This document shows positions 8,359 to 17,181 of a stretch of DNA of 35,765 nucleotides, piece by piece. The first letter of the stretch is position 1. Each line of letters begins with the position of its first letter. The position numbers and the translations under genes were made by a program. Below the pieces are notes generated by a model. That model was not told where the DNA came from. It did no database searches and worked only from the letters and a program-made list of their open reading frames with translations. The DNA is from Tannerellaceae bacterium (lineage in GTDB: Bacteria; Bacteroidota; Bacteroidia; Bacteroidales; Tannerellaceae). Location: the NCBI GenBank assembly GCA_031288515.1, contig JAITRG010000263.1, positions 1 through 35,765 on the forward strand, read 5' to 3'.

Positions 8359-9222
8359 TTATTCTCCGATACGATGGATTATATCTGTTGCTAAGTTGCT
8401 TGCTCCAATCCTGAAACAGGCTTTATCCAACCATCTTTCGCCTAAAATACTCTTTACAATCGTATAATATCTGACGGCGTCTTCCACTTTTCTTATGCCT
8501 CCTGCTATTTTTATACCGATTTGCCGTCCGGTTAATTCGTAATATTGTTTAATTACCTGACATATAGTATAAACGGATTCAGGTGTTGCGCCTTCATATT
8601 CTTTACCTGTTGATGTCTTTATGAAATCTGCACCTGAATATATTGAAATTATTGTTGCTCGTTGTATATTATTGGCTGATTTCAATGCTCCGGTCTCCAG
8701 GATAACTTTAAGAGTGGCTTCGTGTGCGCTTGCTTTAATTTCCTGGATATTTTCGGCTAATTCCTGATAATTTTCTTCAAGCAATAATCCTATATTTAAA
8801 ACTGTATCTATTTCGTCTGCACCATGCATAACAGACAATGCAACCTCTGCAATTTTAACTTCTTCAAAGGTCTGGGAAGACGGGAATCCGCCTGCTACGG
8901 CTGCTATTCTGACATTTTGTGCCGTGAGCGCCTGTTTTACGGTTTCAGTAAAGATCGGGTAGGTACAGATAGCCGCTATGTTTGGAATATTAGGGTGTAA
9001 TCCTTCAAAATCGTTCACATAAGTTACTAATGTCCAGATGCTCTCTTTTGTATCGGTTGTTGATAAAGACGTTATATCTATGCAACCATGTAAGAAAGTA
9101 AGAATTTTGGCTGTAAAATTCTCTTGTTCATGTACTCGCAGAATTTTATCTACTTCTTCTTTAATTTGTACTTCGTTACCTGCCGGTTTGAATTTGCCTA
9201 ATGCTTCCTGATACTTATCCAT
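8359..9222 (-). CDS. deoC: Deoxyribose-phosphate aldolase
   Basis: A 287-aa class I aldolase cleaving 2-deoxyribose-5-phosphate to glyceraldehyde-3-phosphate and acetaldehyde. The Schiff-base Lys is in DFIKTSTGK (Lys202), the relay Lys is in GIKIAGGIRK (Lys238), and DEIDTV (136-141) carries the acidic proton-relay residue. At 287 residues it is slightly longer than the E. coli enzyme because of an N-terminal extension. It is the last gene of the minus-strand run and follows the mazG-like gene by 5 bases, so it is probably co-transcribed with it. Confidence 0.95.
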   Translation of the reverse strand: MDKYQEALGKFKPAGNEVQIKEEVDKILRVHEQENFTAKILTFLHGCIDITSLSTTDTKESIWTLVTYVNDFEGLHPNIPNIAAICTYPIFTETVKQALTAQNVRIAAVAGGFPSSQTFEEVKIAEVALSVMHGADEIDTVLNIGLLLEENYQELAENIQEIKASAHEATLKVILETGALKSANNIQRATIISIYSGADFIKTSTGKEYEGATPESVYTICQVIKQYYELTGRQIGIKIAGGIRKVEDAVRYYTIVKSILGERWLDKACFRIGASNLATDIIHRIGE

Positions 9223-9227
9223 GTTAC

Positions 9228-9569
9228 TTATAATTTATTGTTGTTTAAATGCCTTGTATTATCCCGGTTTGTCTTTTTTTCAAGATTTTTCTCGAAAGCT
9301 ATTGTTAAATCAATGCCTGTTTGATTGGCTAAGCAGAGGAGAACCCATAGTACATCCGCTATTTCATCTCCCAAATCATATTTTTCATCGCTTTCTTTAA
9401 AAGATTGTTCTCCGTATTTCCTGGCTATTATACGAGCTACTTCCCCTACTTCTTCTGTTAATATAGCCATGTTTGTCAGCTCATTAAAGTATCGTTTACC
9501 ATAGTTTTTAATCCATTGGTCTACTCTCTCCTGCGCTTCTTTTATTGTTATTACTGACTGTTTGCTCAT
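9228..9569 (-). CDS. MazG-like nucleotide pyrophosphohydrolase
   Basis: A 113-aa all-alpha NTP pyrophosphohydrolase. The metal-binding residues are in LTEEVGEVARII (Glu39, Glu40, Glu43) and DEIADVLW (Glu69, Asp72), the EExxE...ExxD pattern of the MazG/iMazG family. It has a single domain, about half of E. coli MazG. The family hydrolyses (d)NTPs to monophosphates, often as house-cleaning of damaged nucleotides; the substrate cannot be read here. It starts immediately after the dtd stop codon. The pairing with dtd and deoC points to quality control and nucleotide salvage. Confidence 0.88.
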   Translation of the reverse strand: MSKQSVITIKEAQERVDQWIKNYGKRYFNELTNMAILTEEVGEVARIIARKYGEQSFKESDEKYDLGDEIADVLWVLLCLANQTGIDLTIAFEKNLEKKTNRDNTRHLNNNKL

Positions 9570-10022
9570 TTATTCTTTGTTTTTAGTGTCTATTATGATG
9601 GTGACCGGCCCATCGTTTATTAATTCTATCTGCATATTTGCTCCAAATGTTCCGGTCGCTGCCTTTTTTCCTGTAATTTCTTCTGTTTTTTTACAGAATG
9701 CTTCATAAAGAGGGATAGCTATATCAGGCTTAGACGCCCGGATGTACGAAGGACGGTTCCCTTTTTTAACGGAAGCGTGGAGTGTAAACTGGCTTACAAT
9801 CATTAGTTCGCCGTTTATTTCTATTAGCGAGCGATTCATAATACCTTGTTCATCGTCAAATACGCGCAGGTTGACTATTTTCTTTGCCAACCAATAGATA
9901 TCTTCTTGATTATCATTATCTTCAATACCTATTAATACTAATAATCCAGACTCTATTTTTGATTTTATGTTACCGCTGATAGTAACAGATGCTCGTTTAA
10001 CCCGTTGGATGACTGTTTTCAT
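9570..10022 (-). CDS. dtd: D-aminoacyl-tRNA deacylase
   Basis: A 150-aa DTD, standard length, that removes D-amino acids (and glycine mischarged on tRNA-Ala) from tRNA. Both active-site signatures are present: SQFTLHA (77-83) and NDGPVTIIID with the cross-subunit Gly138-Pro139 motif. The start MKTVIQRVKRASVTI is typical. It lies one base downstream of the uvrC stop and directly abuts the mazG-like gene, so it is clearly within an operon. Confidence 0.95.
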   Translation of the reverse strand: MKTVIQRVKRASVTISGNIKSKIESGLLVLIGIEDNDNQEDIYWLAKKIVNLRVFDDEQGIMNRSLIEINGELMIVSQFTLHASVKKGNRPSYIRASKPDIAIPLYEAFCKKTEEITGKKAATGTFGANMQIELINDGPVTIIIDTKNKE

Positions 10023-10023
10023 C

Positions 10024-11862
10024 TTATTTTTTTAATTCATTGATCAATATTGTAGCTTTCGTTTCTCCGATTAATTCTTTCAGTTCGTTTTCCGGAGCTT
10101 CTCTTATTCGTTTTACGCTTTTATATTTTCTTAAAAGGATTGTTTTTGTTTTTTCTCCTATCCCTTTAATCTCATCTAATTCCGATACAGTTTGTTTTTT
10201 GCTTCTTAATTGCCGGTGGAATGTGATTCCGAATCGATGGGCCTCATCCCTTAATTGCTGGATTATCTTTAATGTTTCAGAGTTTTTATCCAATATTAAA
10301 GGAATAGGATCGTTAGGGAAAAAGATTTCTTCCAATCGTTTGGCAAGCCCGATAATCGTAATTCTATCTAAAAGCCCAAGATTCCTGATGATTTCAGTGG
10401 CCGCATTGAGCTGTCCTTTCCCTCCGTCAATGATGATGAGCTGGGGTAATTCCTGCTTTTCTTCCGAAAGCCTTGTATAACGGCGTCCTACAACTTCCTG
10501 CATGGATGCAAAATCATTGGCTCCTATAACTGTTTTGATGTGAAAATGGCGGTAATCCTTCTTGGACGGTTTGGCCTTTTTAAATACGACACATGCTGCC
10601 ACAGGATTTGTACCCTGAATATTAGAATTGTCGAAACATTCAATATGCATAGGGAGTATATTCATATGTAAATCCTTTTGCATGGTTGTAAGAATACGTG
10701 TTGTGCGTTGTTCTGGATTTAGTTTTTCTGCTTGTTTAAGTTTGTCGATTTTGTATTGTTTTACATTTTGTTCTGATAATTCTAATAGTTTCTTTTTATC
10801 CCCCCTTTGCGGAATAATGAATTGAAAATGATTCGAATATTCAATATCAGGGATAAACGGGACTATGATTTCACGCGCATTGCTCTTAAATCTTGTGCGC
10901 ATTTCGATGATACCTAATCCGAGAAGCTCTTCTTTCGGTTCGTCAAGCTTCTTCTTGTATTCAAAAGTGTATGCTTGTACAATAGCCCCGTTACCAATGT
11001 GCATATAATTGATATAGGCAGATTTATCATTGTCGGTAAATGAAAAAACATCAATATTGGTAAGCATGGGAGGGACGACTGTTGATTTCGCCCGGTAATT
11101 CTCTATGGCGTCGTATTTGTTTTTTATGAGTTGCGCTTCTTCGAACCTTAATTCAGAAGACAACTCCTTCATCAGATCAAATAATAAGCGGCTGATTTTA
11201 GAAATATTTCCTTTCAGTATTTCTTTTATCTGGCTTATGTTTTCGTTATATTCTTTTAAAGATTGAAGCCCTTCACAGGGGCCTTTGCATTTTTTTATAT
11301 GATATTGCAGGCATACTTTATACTTCCTCTGCCGTATGCTTTCCGGGGTGAGAGGATGTTTACAGGTCCTTATAGGATATAATTCTTTAAGCATTTGCAG
11401 CATCACTTTGGCTGTGTAGGCCGACGAGTACGGGCCAAAATACAGAGACCCGTCTTTCGCCAGATTTCGTGTTTGGTAGATGCGCGGAAAGTATTCGTTT
11501 TTCAGAACAATAGATGGGTATGTTTTGTCGTCTTTCAACAGTACATTGTAACGAGGGTGGTATTGTTTGATTAAACTGTTCTCTAAATGGAACGCATCCT
11601 CCTCTGTGTCTACTACAATATATTTAATATCTCGTATTTGTTTAACTAAGATATATGTTTTACGGTTGTCGGGTGTTTTATTGAAATAGGAGAGTACTCT
11701 TTTTTTGAGATTTTTAGCTTTTCCTACATATATGATCGTTCCTTTGTGATCAAAATATTGATAACAGCCTGGTTTTTCGGGAGTTACGGAGATAATGGAG
11801 GAGATTTTTTCCTTATAATCGTCGTTAGGACTTTCTATATCTCTTGTAATGTCGTTGTTCAT
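10024..11862 (-). CDS. uvrC: UvrABC excinuclease subunit C
   Basis: A 612-aa UvrC that makes both incisions in nucleotide excision repair. The GIY-YIG nuclease is at about 28-105 (PGCYQYFDHKG...IIYVGKAKNLKKRV). A Cys-containing segment (CKHPL...CLQYHIKKCKGPC) follows near 180. A UVR motif (LIKNKYDAIENY) lies near 245. The C-terminal RNase H-like endonuclease contains ECFDNSNIQG and IIDGGKGQL, and the end carries helix-hairpin-helix motifs (LDEIKGIGEKTKTILL). It lies between mnmG (37-base gap holding a parS-like site) and dtd. Confidence 0.97.
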   Translation of the reverse strand: MNNDITRDIESPNDDYKEKISSIISVTPEKPGCYQYFDHKGTIIYVGKAKNLKKRVLSYFNKTPDNRKTYILVKQIRDIKYIVVDTEEDAFHLENSLIKQYHPRYNVLLKDDKTYPSIVLKNEYFPRIYQTRNLAKDGSLYFGPYSSAYTAKVMLQMLKELYPIRTCKHPLTPESIRQRKYKVCLQYHIKKCKGPCEGLQSLKEYNENISQIKEILKGNISKISRLLFDLMKELSSELRFEEAQLIKNKYDAIENYRAKSTVVPPMLTNIDVFSFTDNDKSAYINYMHIGNGAIVQAYTFEYKKKLDEPKEELLGLGIIEMRTRFKSNAREIIVPFIPDIEYSNHFQFIIPQRGDKKKLLELSEQNVKQYKIDKLKQAEKLNPEQRTTRILTTMQKDLHMNILPMHIECFDNSNIQGTNPVAACVVFKKAKPSKKDYRHFHIKTVIGANDFASMQEVVGRRYTRLSEEKQELPQLIIIDGGKGQLNAATEIIRNLGLLDRITIIGLAKRLEEIFFPNDPIPLILDKNSETLKIIQQLRDEAHRFGITFHRQLRSKKQTVSELDEIKGIGEKTKTILLRKYKSVKRIREAPENELKELIGETKATILINELKK

Positions 11863-11871
11863 CTTAATTTG

Positions 11872-11887
11872 CGTTTCACGTGGAACA
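11872..11887. other. parS-like site (CGTTTCACGTGGAACA)
   Basis: This 16-mer contains the full TTTCACGTG core and matches TGTTTCACGTGAAACA at 14 of 16 positions (first T is C, one A is G). It sits in the 37-base gap between mnmG and uvrC, about 7.4 kb from the site at 4466. Two sites this close support a centromere-like, origin-proximal region. The role is inferred. Confidence 0.6.
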
Positions 11888-11899
11888 TTTAGGCGTTTT

Positions 11900-13777
11900 T
11901 TATCTTCCTAAAAGGATAAGTAATATGTTTATGTCGCTTGGCGATATACCTGGAATCCTGCTTGCCTGTGCGATTGTGCTCGGGCTTATTTTTGCGAGTT
12001 TCTGTCTGGCTTCAGTGGATAGTGATTGTATGTCGTTGTAGTTGAACTTTCCTTTGATGCTTATGTTCTCAAGACGGCTTATTTTATCTGCAATAATCCG
12101 TTCTCTCTTTATGTATCCGCTGTATTTGATTAATATTTCTGCCGCTTCACTAATTTCTTCTTTACGGTTTGGAGGCGTCTTCTTTAACTCATCATTAAGA
12201 GCGGGAATTAATGTGGCCAGATTATCTAAACTGATATGAGGGCGGGCTACCAAGTCTATTAATTTGCATCCATGAGACAGGGGAGTAGTTCCTAATGCTT
12301 CTAAACCGCTATTTATGTATTGAGGCTTTACGGAGTAATTCTCAACAAAAGAAATGATAGCATCCCGGCAGTTTCTCTTTTCTTGTAGAATCTTATACCG
12401 TTCTTCTTTCGCCAGTCCTATTTTGAGGGATTTTTCCGTTAAGCGCATATCCGCATCGTCTTGGCGAAGAAGTATCCTGTATTCGGCTCTGGAAGTAAAC
12501 ATACGATACGGTTCGTCTACTCCTTTGGTTACTAAATCGTCAATAAGGACGCCGATATAGGCTTCGTCTCTTCCTAAGATGAAAGGATTACCGCCATGAC
12601 AATTGATGTGGGCGTTGATACCGGCTATCAATCCTTGTCCGGCGGCTTCCTCGTACCCGGTTGTGCCGTTTATTTGTCCGGCGAAAAACAGGTTTTTGAT
12701 TTGCTTTGTTTCCAATGTGTATTGTAATTGAGTGGGGTCAAAGAAATCATATTCGATCGCATAACCGGGCCTGTAAATCTGAATGTCACGAAAAGCGGAT
12801 ATTGCTTGCAGCGCTTTTAACTGAATATCGAGTGGGAGAGAAGAAGAGAAACCATTCAGGTAATATTCTTGTGTGTGCTCGCCTTCCGGTTCCAGAAAAA
12901 GTTGATGCTGCGTTTTATCGGCAAAGGTAACAATCTTCGTTTCTATACTTGGACAATAACGAGGTCCGATACTTTGGATTTGCCCATTGTATAGCGGCGA
13001 ATCAGGTAATCCTTCGCGTAGTATATCATGGCATGCTTCATTCGTGTAAAGCGTCCAGCAGTTGAGTTGTTTTAATGTACGTTTGGACGATTCCAGATAA
13101 GAAAATTTGTGAAAATCATTCTCTCCCGGCTGTGCTGTTAGTTCTTCAAAATGAACGCTTCTTCCGTCAATACGGACGGGCGTCCCCGTTTTCATGCGTG
13201 CTGATTTAATCCCCAGGGAGACTAATTCTTCTGTTATACCGGTTGTTGCAGGCTCTGAAAGGCGTCCTCCTTTTATTTGAGTCCTTCCGATATGCATTAG
13301 TCCGTTGAGGAACGTTCCATTTGTCAGGATGACGCTTTTCGCTCTAAATTCAACGCCCAAGGCCGTTTTAACTCCTAAGATAGTCTTATTTTCGATCACC
13401 AGTCTATTTACAATATCTTGCCATATGTAAAGATTTTCTTTGTTTTCCAATACATTTCTCCATGCTTCTATGAAGCGTGTTCTGTCGCATTGAGATCTTG
13501 GGCTCCACATGGCCGGGCCTTTGCTCTTGTTAAGCATGCGGAATTGTATGGCTGTTTTGTCTGTAACAATCCCCATATATCCTCCGAGAGCGTCTATTTC
13601 GCGAACTATTTGTCCTTTTGCGATACCACCGATAGCCGGATTGCAACTCATTTGGGCGATCTTATTCATGTCCATTGTGATGAGGAGCGTTTTTGAACCT
13701 AAGTTGGCCGCTGCAGCCGCTGCTTCACATCCCGCATGTCCTGCGCCGACAACTATTATATCGTATTTAAAAATCAT
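11900..13777 (-). CDS. mnmG: tRNA uridine-5-carboxymethylaminomethyl synthesis enzyme MnmG
   Basis: A 625-aa FAD enzyme that works with MnmE to modify the wobble uridine of several tRNAs. The FAD dinucleotide fold is at the N terminus (VVGAGHAGCEAAAAAANLG). Other family signatures are SCNPAIGGIAKGQIVREIDALGG, the paired FLNGLMHIGR and GRLSEP segments, GYEEAAGQGL, and MFTSRAEYRILLRQDDADMR. The C-terminal helical domain ends with ASRIPGISPSDINILLI. The length is normal. Its start overlaps the ybeY stop by four bases (ATGA), so translation is probably coupled. An alternative symbol is gidA. Confidence 0.97.
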   Translation of the reverse strand: MIFKYDIIVVGAGHAGCEAAAAAANLGSKTLLITMDMNKIAQMSCNPAIGGIAKGQIVREIDALGGYMGIVTDKTAIQFRMLNKSKGPAMWSPRSQCDRTRFIEAWRNVLENKENLYIWQDIVNRLVIENKTILGVKTALGVEFRAKSVILTNGTFLNGLMHIGRTQIKGGRLSEPATTGITEELVSLGIKSARMKTGTPVRIDGRSVHFEELTAQPGENDFHKFSYLESSKRTLKQLNCWTLYTNEACHDILREGLPDSPLYNGQIQSIGPRYCPSIETKIVTFADKTQHQLFLEPEGEHTQEYYLNGFSSSLPLDIQLKALQAISAFRDIQIYRPGYAIEYDFFDPTQLQYTLETKQIKNLFFAGQINGTTGYEEAAGQGLIAGINAHINCHGGNPFILGRDEAYIGVLIDDLVTKGVDEPYRMFTSRAEYRILLRQDDADMRLTEKSLKIGLAKEERYKILQEKRNCRDAIISFVENYSVKPQYINSGLEALGTTPLSHGCKLIDLVARPHISLDNLATLIPALNDELKKTPPNRKEEISEAAEILIKYSGYIKRERIIADKISRLENISIKGKFNYNDIQSLSTEARQKLAKISPSTIAQASRIPGISPSDINILLILLGR

Positions 13778-14217
13778 ATATTATCTGTTTTACAGGCTTC
13801 TTCCGGTAAAAGCAGAAGCGCTTTGTTCTCGTAATTTTCCATTATTTCACGTTCTCCGGGTCCTTTATCTTCAATGCCGCAGAGATGTAATACGCCATGA
13901 ATAATTGTCCGGTGAAGTTCTTCCGGATAAAGAGTTTTATATCTTTCCGAATTGCTTCTTACCGTATCAATACTGATAAAGATATCTCCTGAAATGATAT
14001 TCTTTTCAGAATAATCAAATGTGATGATATCTGTGTAATAATCATGATTAAGATATTGTTTGTTTATTTCCAATATCTTTTCATCCGGACAAAAGATATA
14101 TGAAATATCTCCTGTTTTTTTCTCGAAAAGACTTACGACCTCTTTAATCCAAGAACTTACGATTCTCTTTTTTATAGGAGGAAACTTGATGCCTTCTGTA
14201 TAATAATTAATTGCCAT
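13774..14217 (-). CDS. ybeY: Endoribonuclease YbeY (16S rRNA maturation)
   Basis: A 147-aa UPF0054 metalloprotein involved in 16S rRNA 3'-end maturation and ribosome quality control. The metal site reads HGVLHLCGIEDKG (His107, His111). The family usually has a third His where this protein has Asp117. I believe this is common in Bacteroidota YbeY, and Asp can bind zinc, so I do not read it as inactivation. LNHDYYTDIITF is the conserved central segment. It overlaps mnmG by four bases and starts 12 bases after the SpmA/B-like gene. Confidence 0.93.
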   Translation of the reverse strand: MAINYYTEGIKFPPIKKRIVSSWIKEVVSLFEKKTGDISYIFCPDEKILEINKQYLNHDYYTDIITFDYSEKNIISGDIFISIDTVRSNSERYKTLYPEELHRTIIHGVLHLCGIEDKGPGEREIMENYENKALLLLPEEACKTDNI

Positions 14218-14229
14218 AACAAAATATAA

Positions 14230-15462
14230 TTAACCAAAGAACATATAGGCTAACAATACAGACGCGATTACGCCAGCTAAATCTGCCAGTAATGAAATTT
14301 GTATTGTATACCGGGTATTACGTATTGCCACGCTGCCGTAATATAAGGCTACAATATAAAATGTAGTATCCGTAGAACCTTGCACGATGCATGCAAGCCG
14401 CCCGACGAAGGAATCGACTCCATACGTACTCATCGCGTCAATCATCATTCCTCTTGCCCCGCTGCCACTTAACGGTTTCATAATCATCGTTGGGAGAGCT
14501 TCTACAAACCCTGTATCTAATCTTGCAAAAGAAATGCCGGAACGTATGCCTTCAATAAGGAAATCCATGGCTCCAGAGGCCCGGAAAACGCCTATACCTA
14601 CAAGTATGGCCACTAAGTAAGGAATAATTGTTATAGCCGTTTTAAACCCTTCTTTAGCGCCTTCTATGAAGGCGTCATATACATTGATTTTTTTTCTTAT
14701 ACCGCTGATAATAAAGCCGCAAATCACCGTAAAAAGGGTAATGTTGGCCGTTAATGTAGCGTATAGCGATACTTTTTCTTGTTCCATTGCATGAAAAAGC
14801 CAGATTAAACTGCCGATAAACAATCCCATTATTCCGAAGAATAAAAGGAGGTTCCGTTGAAAGATATTAATCCGTTGTTTATAGCAAACGCCCAGGATAG
14901 CAACAATTGTAGAGATGAATGTGGCCAATAAAACAGGCAGGAATATATCGGAAGGATTGGCCGCCCCTAATTGAGCCCTGTACATAAGGATTGTTATGGG
15001 TATAATCGTTAACCCTGATGCATTGATACACAGAAACATGATCATCGCATTGCTGGCTTTGTCCTTTTGATTGTTTAATTCCTGAAGTTGCTGCATTGTT
15101 TTCAATCCCATAGGCGTAGCAGCATTATCCAAACCCAATAGGTTTGCTGAAATATTCATAAAAATAGAACCGGTAACAGGATGGTTCCGGGGAATTTCGG
15201 GGAATAATTTGCTGAAAACGGGCGACGCTAAACGGGCAAAGGCCTGTATTAATCCCCCTTTTTCTCCAATTTTCATAATCCCCAGCCAAAGGGTTAAAAT
15301 ACCTGTCAGTCCGATTGAAATCTCAAATCCTGATTTTGCCGAAGCAAAAGAAGCGTCTATCATTTCAGTAAATACAGTTACATCTTTATCTATTAGAAGC
15401 TTACCTAAAGCTACGACAAATGCGATGAGAAAGAATCCTATCCATATATAATTTAATACCAT
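14230..15462 (-). CDS. SpmA-SpmB-like fused nucleoside-recognition (Gate) membrane protein
   Basis: A 410-aa polytopic membrane protein with two Gate-type halves. The first half (about 35-190) contains GLTGILTLWLGIMKIGEKGG and ANLLGLDNAATPMGLKTM, characteristic of SpmA. The second half (about 265-410) contains PYLVAILVGIGVFRASGAMD and LPTMIMKPLSGSGARGMMID, characteristic of SpmB. I count about nine or ten hydrophobic segments. In Bacillus the separate proteins act in spore core dehydration. Bacteroidales do not sporulate, so the substrate here is unknown. It heads a tight minus-strand run (12 bases to ybeY) behind a promoter-like element at 15480-15487. Confidence 0.85.
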   Translation of the reverse strand: MVLNYIWIGFFLIAFVVALGKLLIDKDVTVFTEMIDASFASAKSGFEISIGLTGILTLWLGIMKIGEKGGLIQAFARLASPVFSKLFPEIPRNHPVTGSIFMNISANLLGLDNAATPMGLKTMQQLQELNNQKDKASNAMIMFLCINASGLTIIPITILMYRAQLGAANPSDIFLPVLLATFISTIVAILGVCYKQRINIFQRNLLLFFGIMGLFIGSLIWLFHAMEQEKVSLYATLTANITLFTVICGFIISGIRKKINVYDAFIEGAKEGFKTAITIIPYLVAILVGIGVFRASGAMDFLIEGIRSGISFARLDTGFVEALPTMIMKPLSGSGARGMMIDAMSTYGVDSFVGRLACIVQGSTDTTFYIVALYYGSVAIRNTRYTIQISLLADLAGVIASVLLAYMFFG

Positions 15463-15479
15463 CTTCTTCCTTTTTATTA

Positions 15480-15487
15480 CAAAAATA
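15480..15487 (-). promoter_or_regulatory. Bacteroidota -7 element for the SpmA/B-ybeY-mnmG-uvrC operon
   Basis: The minus strand reads TATTTTTG, an exact TAnnTTTG match ending 17 bases before the ATG of the membrane-protein gene. No convincing -33 TTTG is present. Confidence 0.45.
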
Positions 15488-15534
15488 ATAAATCTTATTC
15501 ATATATTGACGTTTATGCGTCTGATTTGGATAAC

Positions 15535-15561
15535 CCCGGCGCAAGCGAAGTACAACCCGGG
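15535..15561. repeat. Possible REP-like GC hairpin in a 364-bp intergenic region
   Basis: CCCGG (15535-15539) and CCGGG (15557-15561) bracket a 17-base loop in a GC-rich patch (about 15530-15600) within otherwise AT-rich DNA. The patch resembles short GC palindromes scattered through Bacteroidota genomes, but there is only one copy here, so repetition cannot be shown. The rest of 15463-15826 holds only the two divergent promoter elements. Confidence 0.3.
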
Positions 15562-15762
15562 ATGAGAAAGGCGAAAACATGACGCCGCCTTCCGTAAATC
15601 ATAGCGATGTTTTTTTCTTTCGTCAATTCCATATTCCAACCTCAAGTATAAAAATACCGGGTTTTTCGGACAAAGGGAAAGCTTGCATGAAAATAATCGC
15701 TGGATTTGGGGGTTAATATTTATCAAATACGTTTGGATATGCTTGATATGCTGCTATTTAGT

Positions 15763-15793
15763 ATTGATCTATGGGATAAATATCTTATCTTTG
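15763..15793 (+). promoter_or_regulatory. Promoter of the 2-hydroxyacid dehydrogenase gene
   Basis: ATTG (15763-15766), then 19 bases, then TATCTTTG (15786-15793). This matches the Bacteroidota TTTG-N19-21-TAnnTTTG pattern with one mismatch in the -33 box. The ATG is 34 bases further on. Confidence 0.65.
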
Positions 15794-15826
15794 TTTTTAT
15801 TAATCCAGGTAGAAAAAATATAAATT

Positions 15827-16783
15827 ATGAAAGTATTGATGACGTATGACATGTATCGGGACGGTTTTATCGAATTATTCGATAGATATGATGTAATACA
15901 CCCTGAAGGGAGAGATTTTTCTTTTGAAGAAGTAATGGAGATGATTCCATCGTATGATGTATTATGTCCTATGTTTAATTTTCCGGTAAATAAAGAACTA
16001 ATAGATAAGGCGCCCAAATTACGCCTTATTGCCAATTATGCGGTGGGATACAATAATATAGATGTTGCATATGCGTTGAAAAGGGGAATAGCCGTAGCCA
16101 ATACTCCTGATCCCGTTATTGCTCCAACAGCAAATCTGGCGCTTGGATTAATGATTGATGCAGCAAGGCGTATAACAGCGTGTGACAGAAAACTTCGAAT
16201 CCAACGTGATACGGTGAAAATAGGGATTTTAAATAATATGGGAACGTCTATTACCGGGCAAACGTTGGGAATTTTAGGGATGGGGCGCATTGGGAAAGCC
16301 TTATGTAAAAGGGCAAGAGCTTGCGGAATGGAAATTATCTATCATAATCGCAGGCAATTAGATATTGAAGAAGAAACGAAATTGGATGTAACCTACGTCT
16401 CTTTCGACGATTTATTGAAGGAGTCCGACTTTCTATCGATAAATGCGCCGTATTCACCCGAAACCTATCATATAATCGATGAAAAGGCATTAAAATCGAT
16501 GAAATCGTCTGCTATTCTTATTAACACAGCCAGAGGACCCTTAGTGGATGAACACGCTTTAGTTTATGCGTTGAAAAACAATTACATAAGAGGCGCCGCT
16601 TTAGATGTTTTCGAATTTGGCGATTTTCCCGTGCCTGAGCTTTTAGAATTGGAAAATGTAGTTTTGACTCCTCATATTGGTACGCAAACCGGAAAAGCAC
16701 GTTTTGAAATGGCAAAAACAGTTTCCGACAATGTAATTGGATTTATTGAAGGCGATAGAAAAGTTTTTCTGGTAACAAATTAA
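15827..16783 (+). CDS. D-isomer specific 2-hydroxyacid dehydrogenase
   Basis: A 318-aa NAD(P)-dependent oxidoreductase of the D-2-hydroxyacid dehydrogenase family. The Rossmann motif is GILGMGRIGKALCKRA (148-163). The catalytic triad is present: Arg236 in NTARGPLVDE, the conserved acid near Glu263 in LDVFE, and His283 in LTPHIG. The second cofactor strand ends IIYHNRR; Asn-Arg-Arg in place of an acidic residue is often seen in NADPH users such as glyoxylate/hydroxypyruvate reductases. The substrate is not certain, and a serA role is less likely because there is no ACT domain. Monocistronic; a 398-bp AT-rich gap follows. Confidence 0.88.
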   Translation: MKVLMTYDMYRDGFIELFDRYDVIHPEGRDFSFEEVMEMIPSYDVLCPMFNFPVNKELIDKAPKLRLIANYAVGYNNIDVAYALKRGIAVANTPDPVIAPTANLALGLMIDAARRITACDRKLRIQRDTVKIGILNNMGTSITGQTLGILGMGRIGKALCKRARACGMEIIYHNRRQLDIEEETKLDVTYVSFDDLLKESDFLSINAPYSPETYHIIDEKALKSMKSSAILINTARGPLVDEHALVYALKNNYIRGAALDVFEFGDFPVPELLELENVVLTPHIGTQTGKARFEMAKTVSDNVIGFIEGDRKVFLVTN

Positions 16784-17181
16784 TCGTGCAATTCTAATAT
16801 AAATACAAATAGATTCAGATATTAACAAAAAATCTTGCAAATCAGCTATAAATGTGATTAATCGTTATAATTACATATTCATACAATTGAATATAGGAAT
16901 TAGGCCGTATTTATCATTTAATGTAAAATTATGACAAAATATATTACATATAACCTAATATATGGCTGTCTGTAGATGAATTTGGTTAAATTATTTTGGA
17001 TTCACATATCTTTTTTAGATTTATATTTTTTATTAAAGATATTTATTATATTTGCAGGTGCAGATTTAATATTTGATTAGATTTTTCTATTTAATTCATC
17101 TATGGAAAATAGAAATTGAAATGAAAATAATTATTTTTTCAAGAGAATAATTTATGAACAGTATTATTTAATAAATGAAAT
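16784..17181. other. AT-rich 398-bp intergenic region without a gene
   Basis: The region is strongly A/T-rich and I see no open frame of useful length on either strand. It holds a candidate promoter at 17047-17054 for the following operon. No convincing terminator hairpin for the upstream dehydrogenase was found. Confidence 0.6.
17047..17054 (+). promoter_or_regulatory. Bacteroidota -7 element upstream of the DUF6261-like gene
   Basis: TATATTTG is an exact TAnnTTTG match and implies a leader of about 120 bases before the ATG at 17182. The surroundings are so AT-rich that a chance match is possible. Confidence 0.4.

Noticed and set aside
15499-15726. 75-aa minus-strand frame in the intergenic region
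   Set aside because: It crosses the GC palindrome and promoter region, and no family or codon bias is visible.
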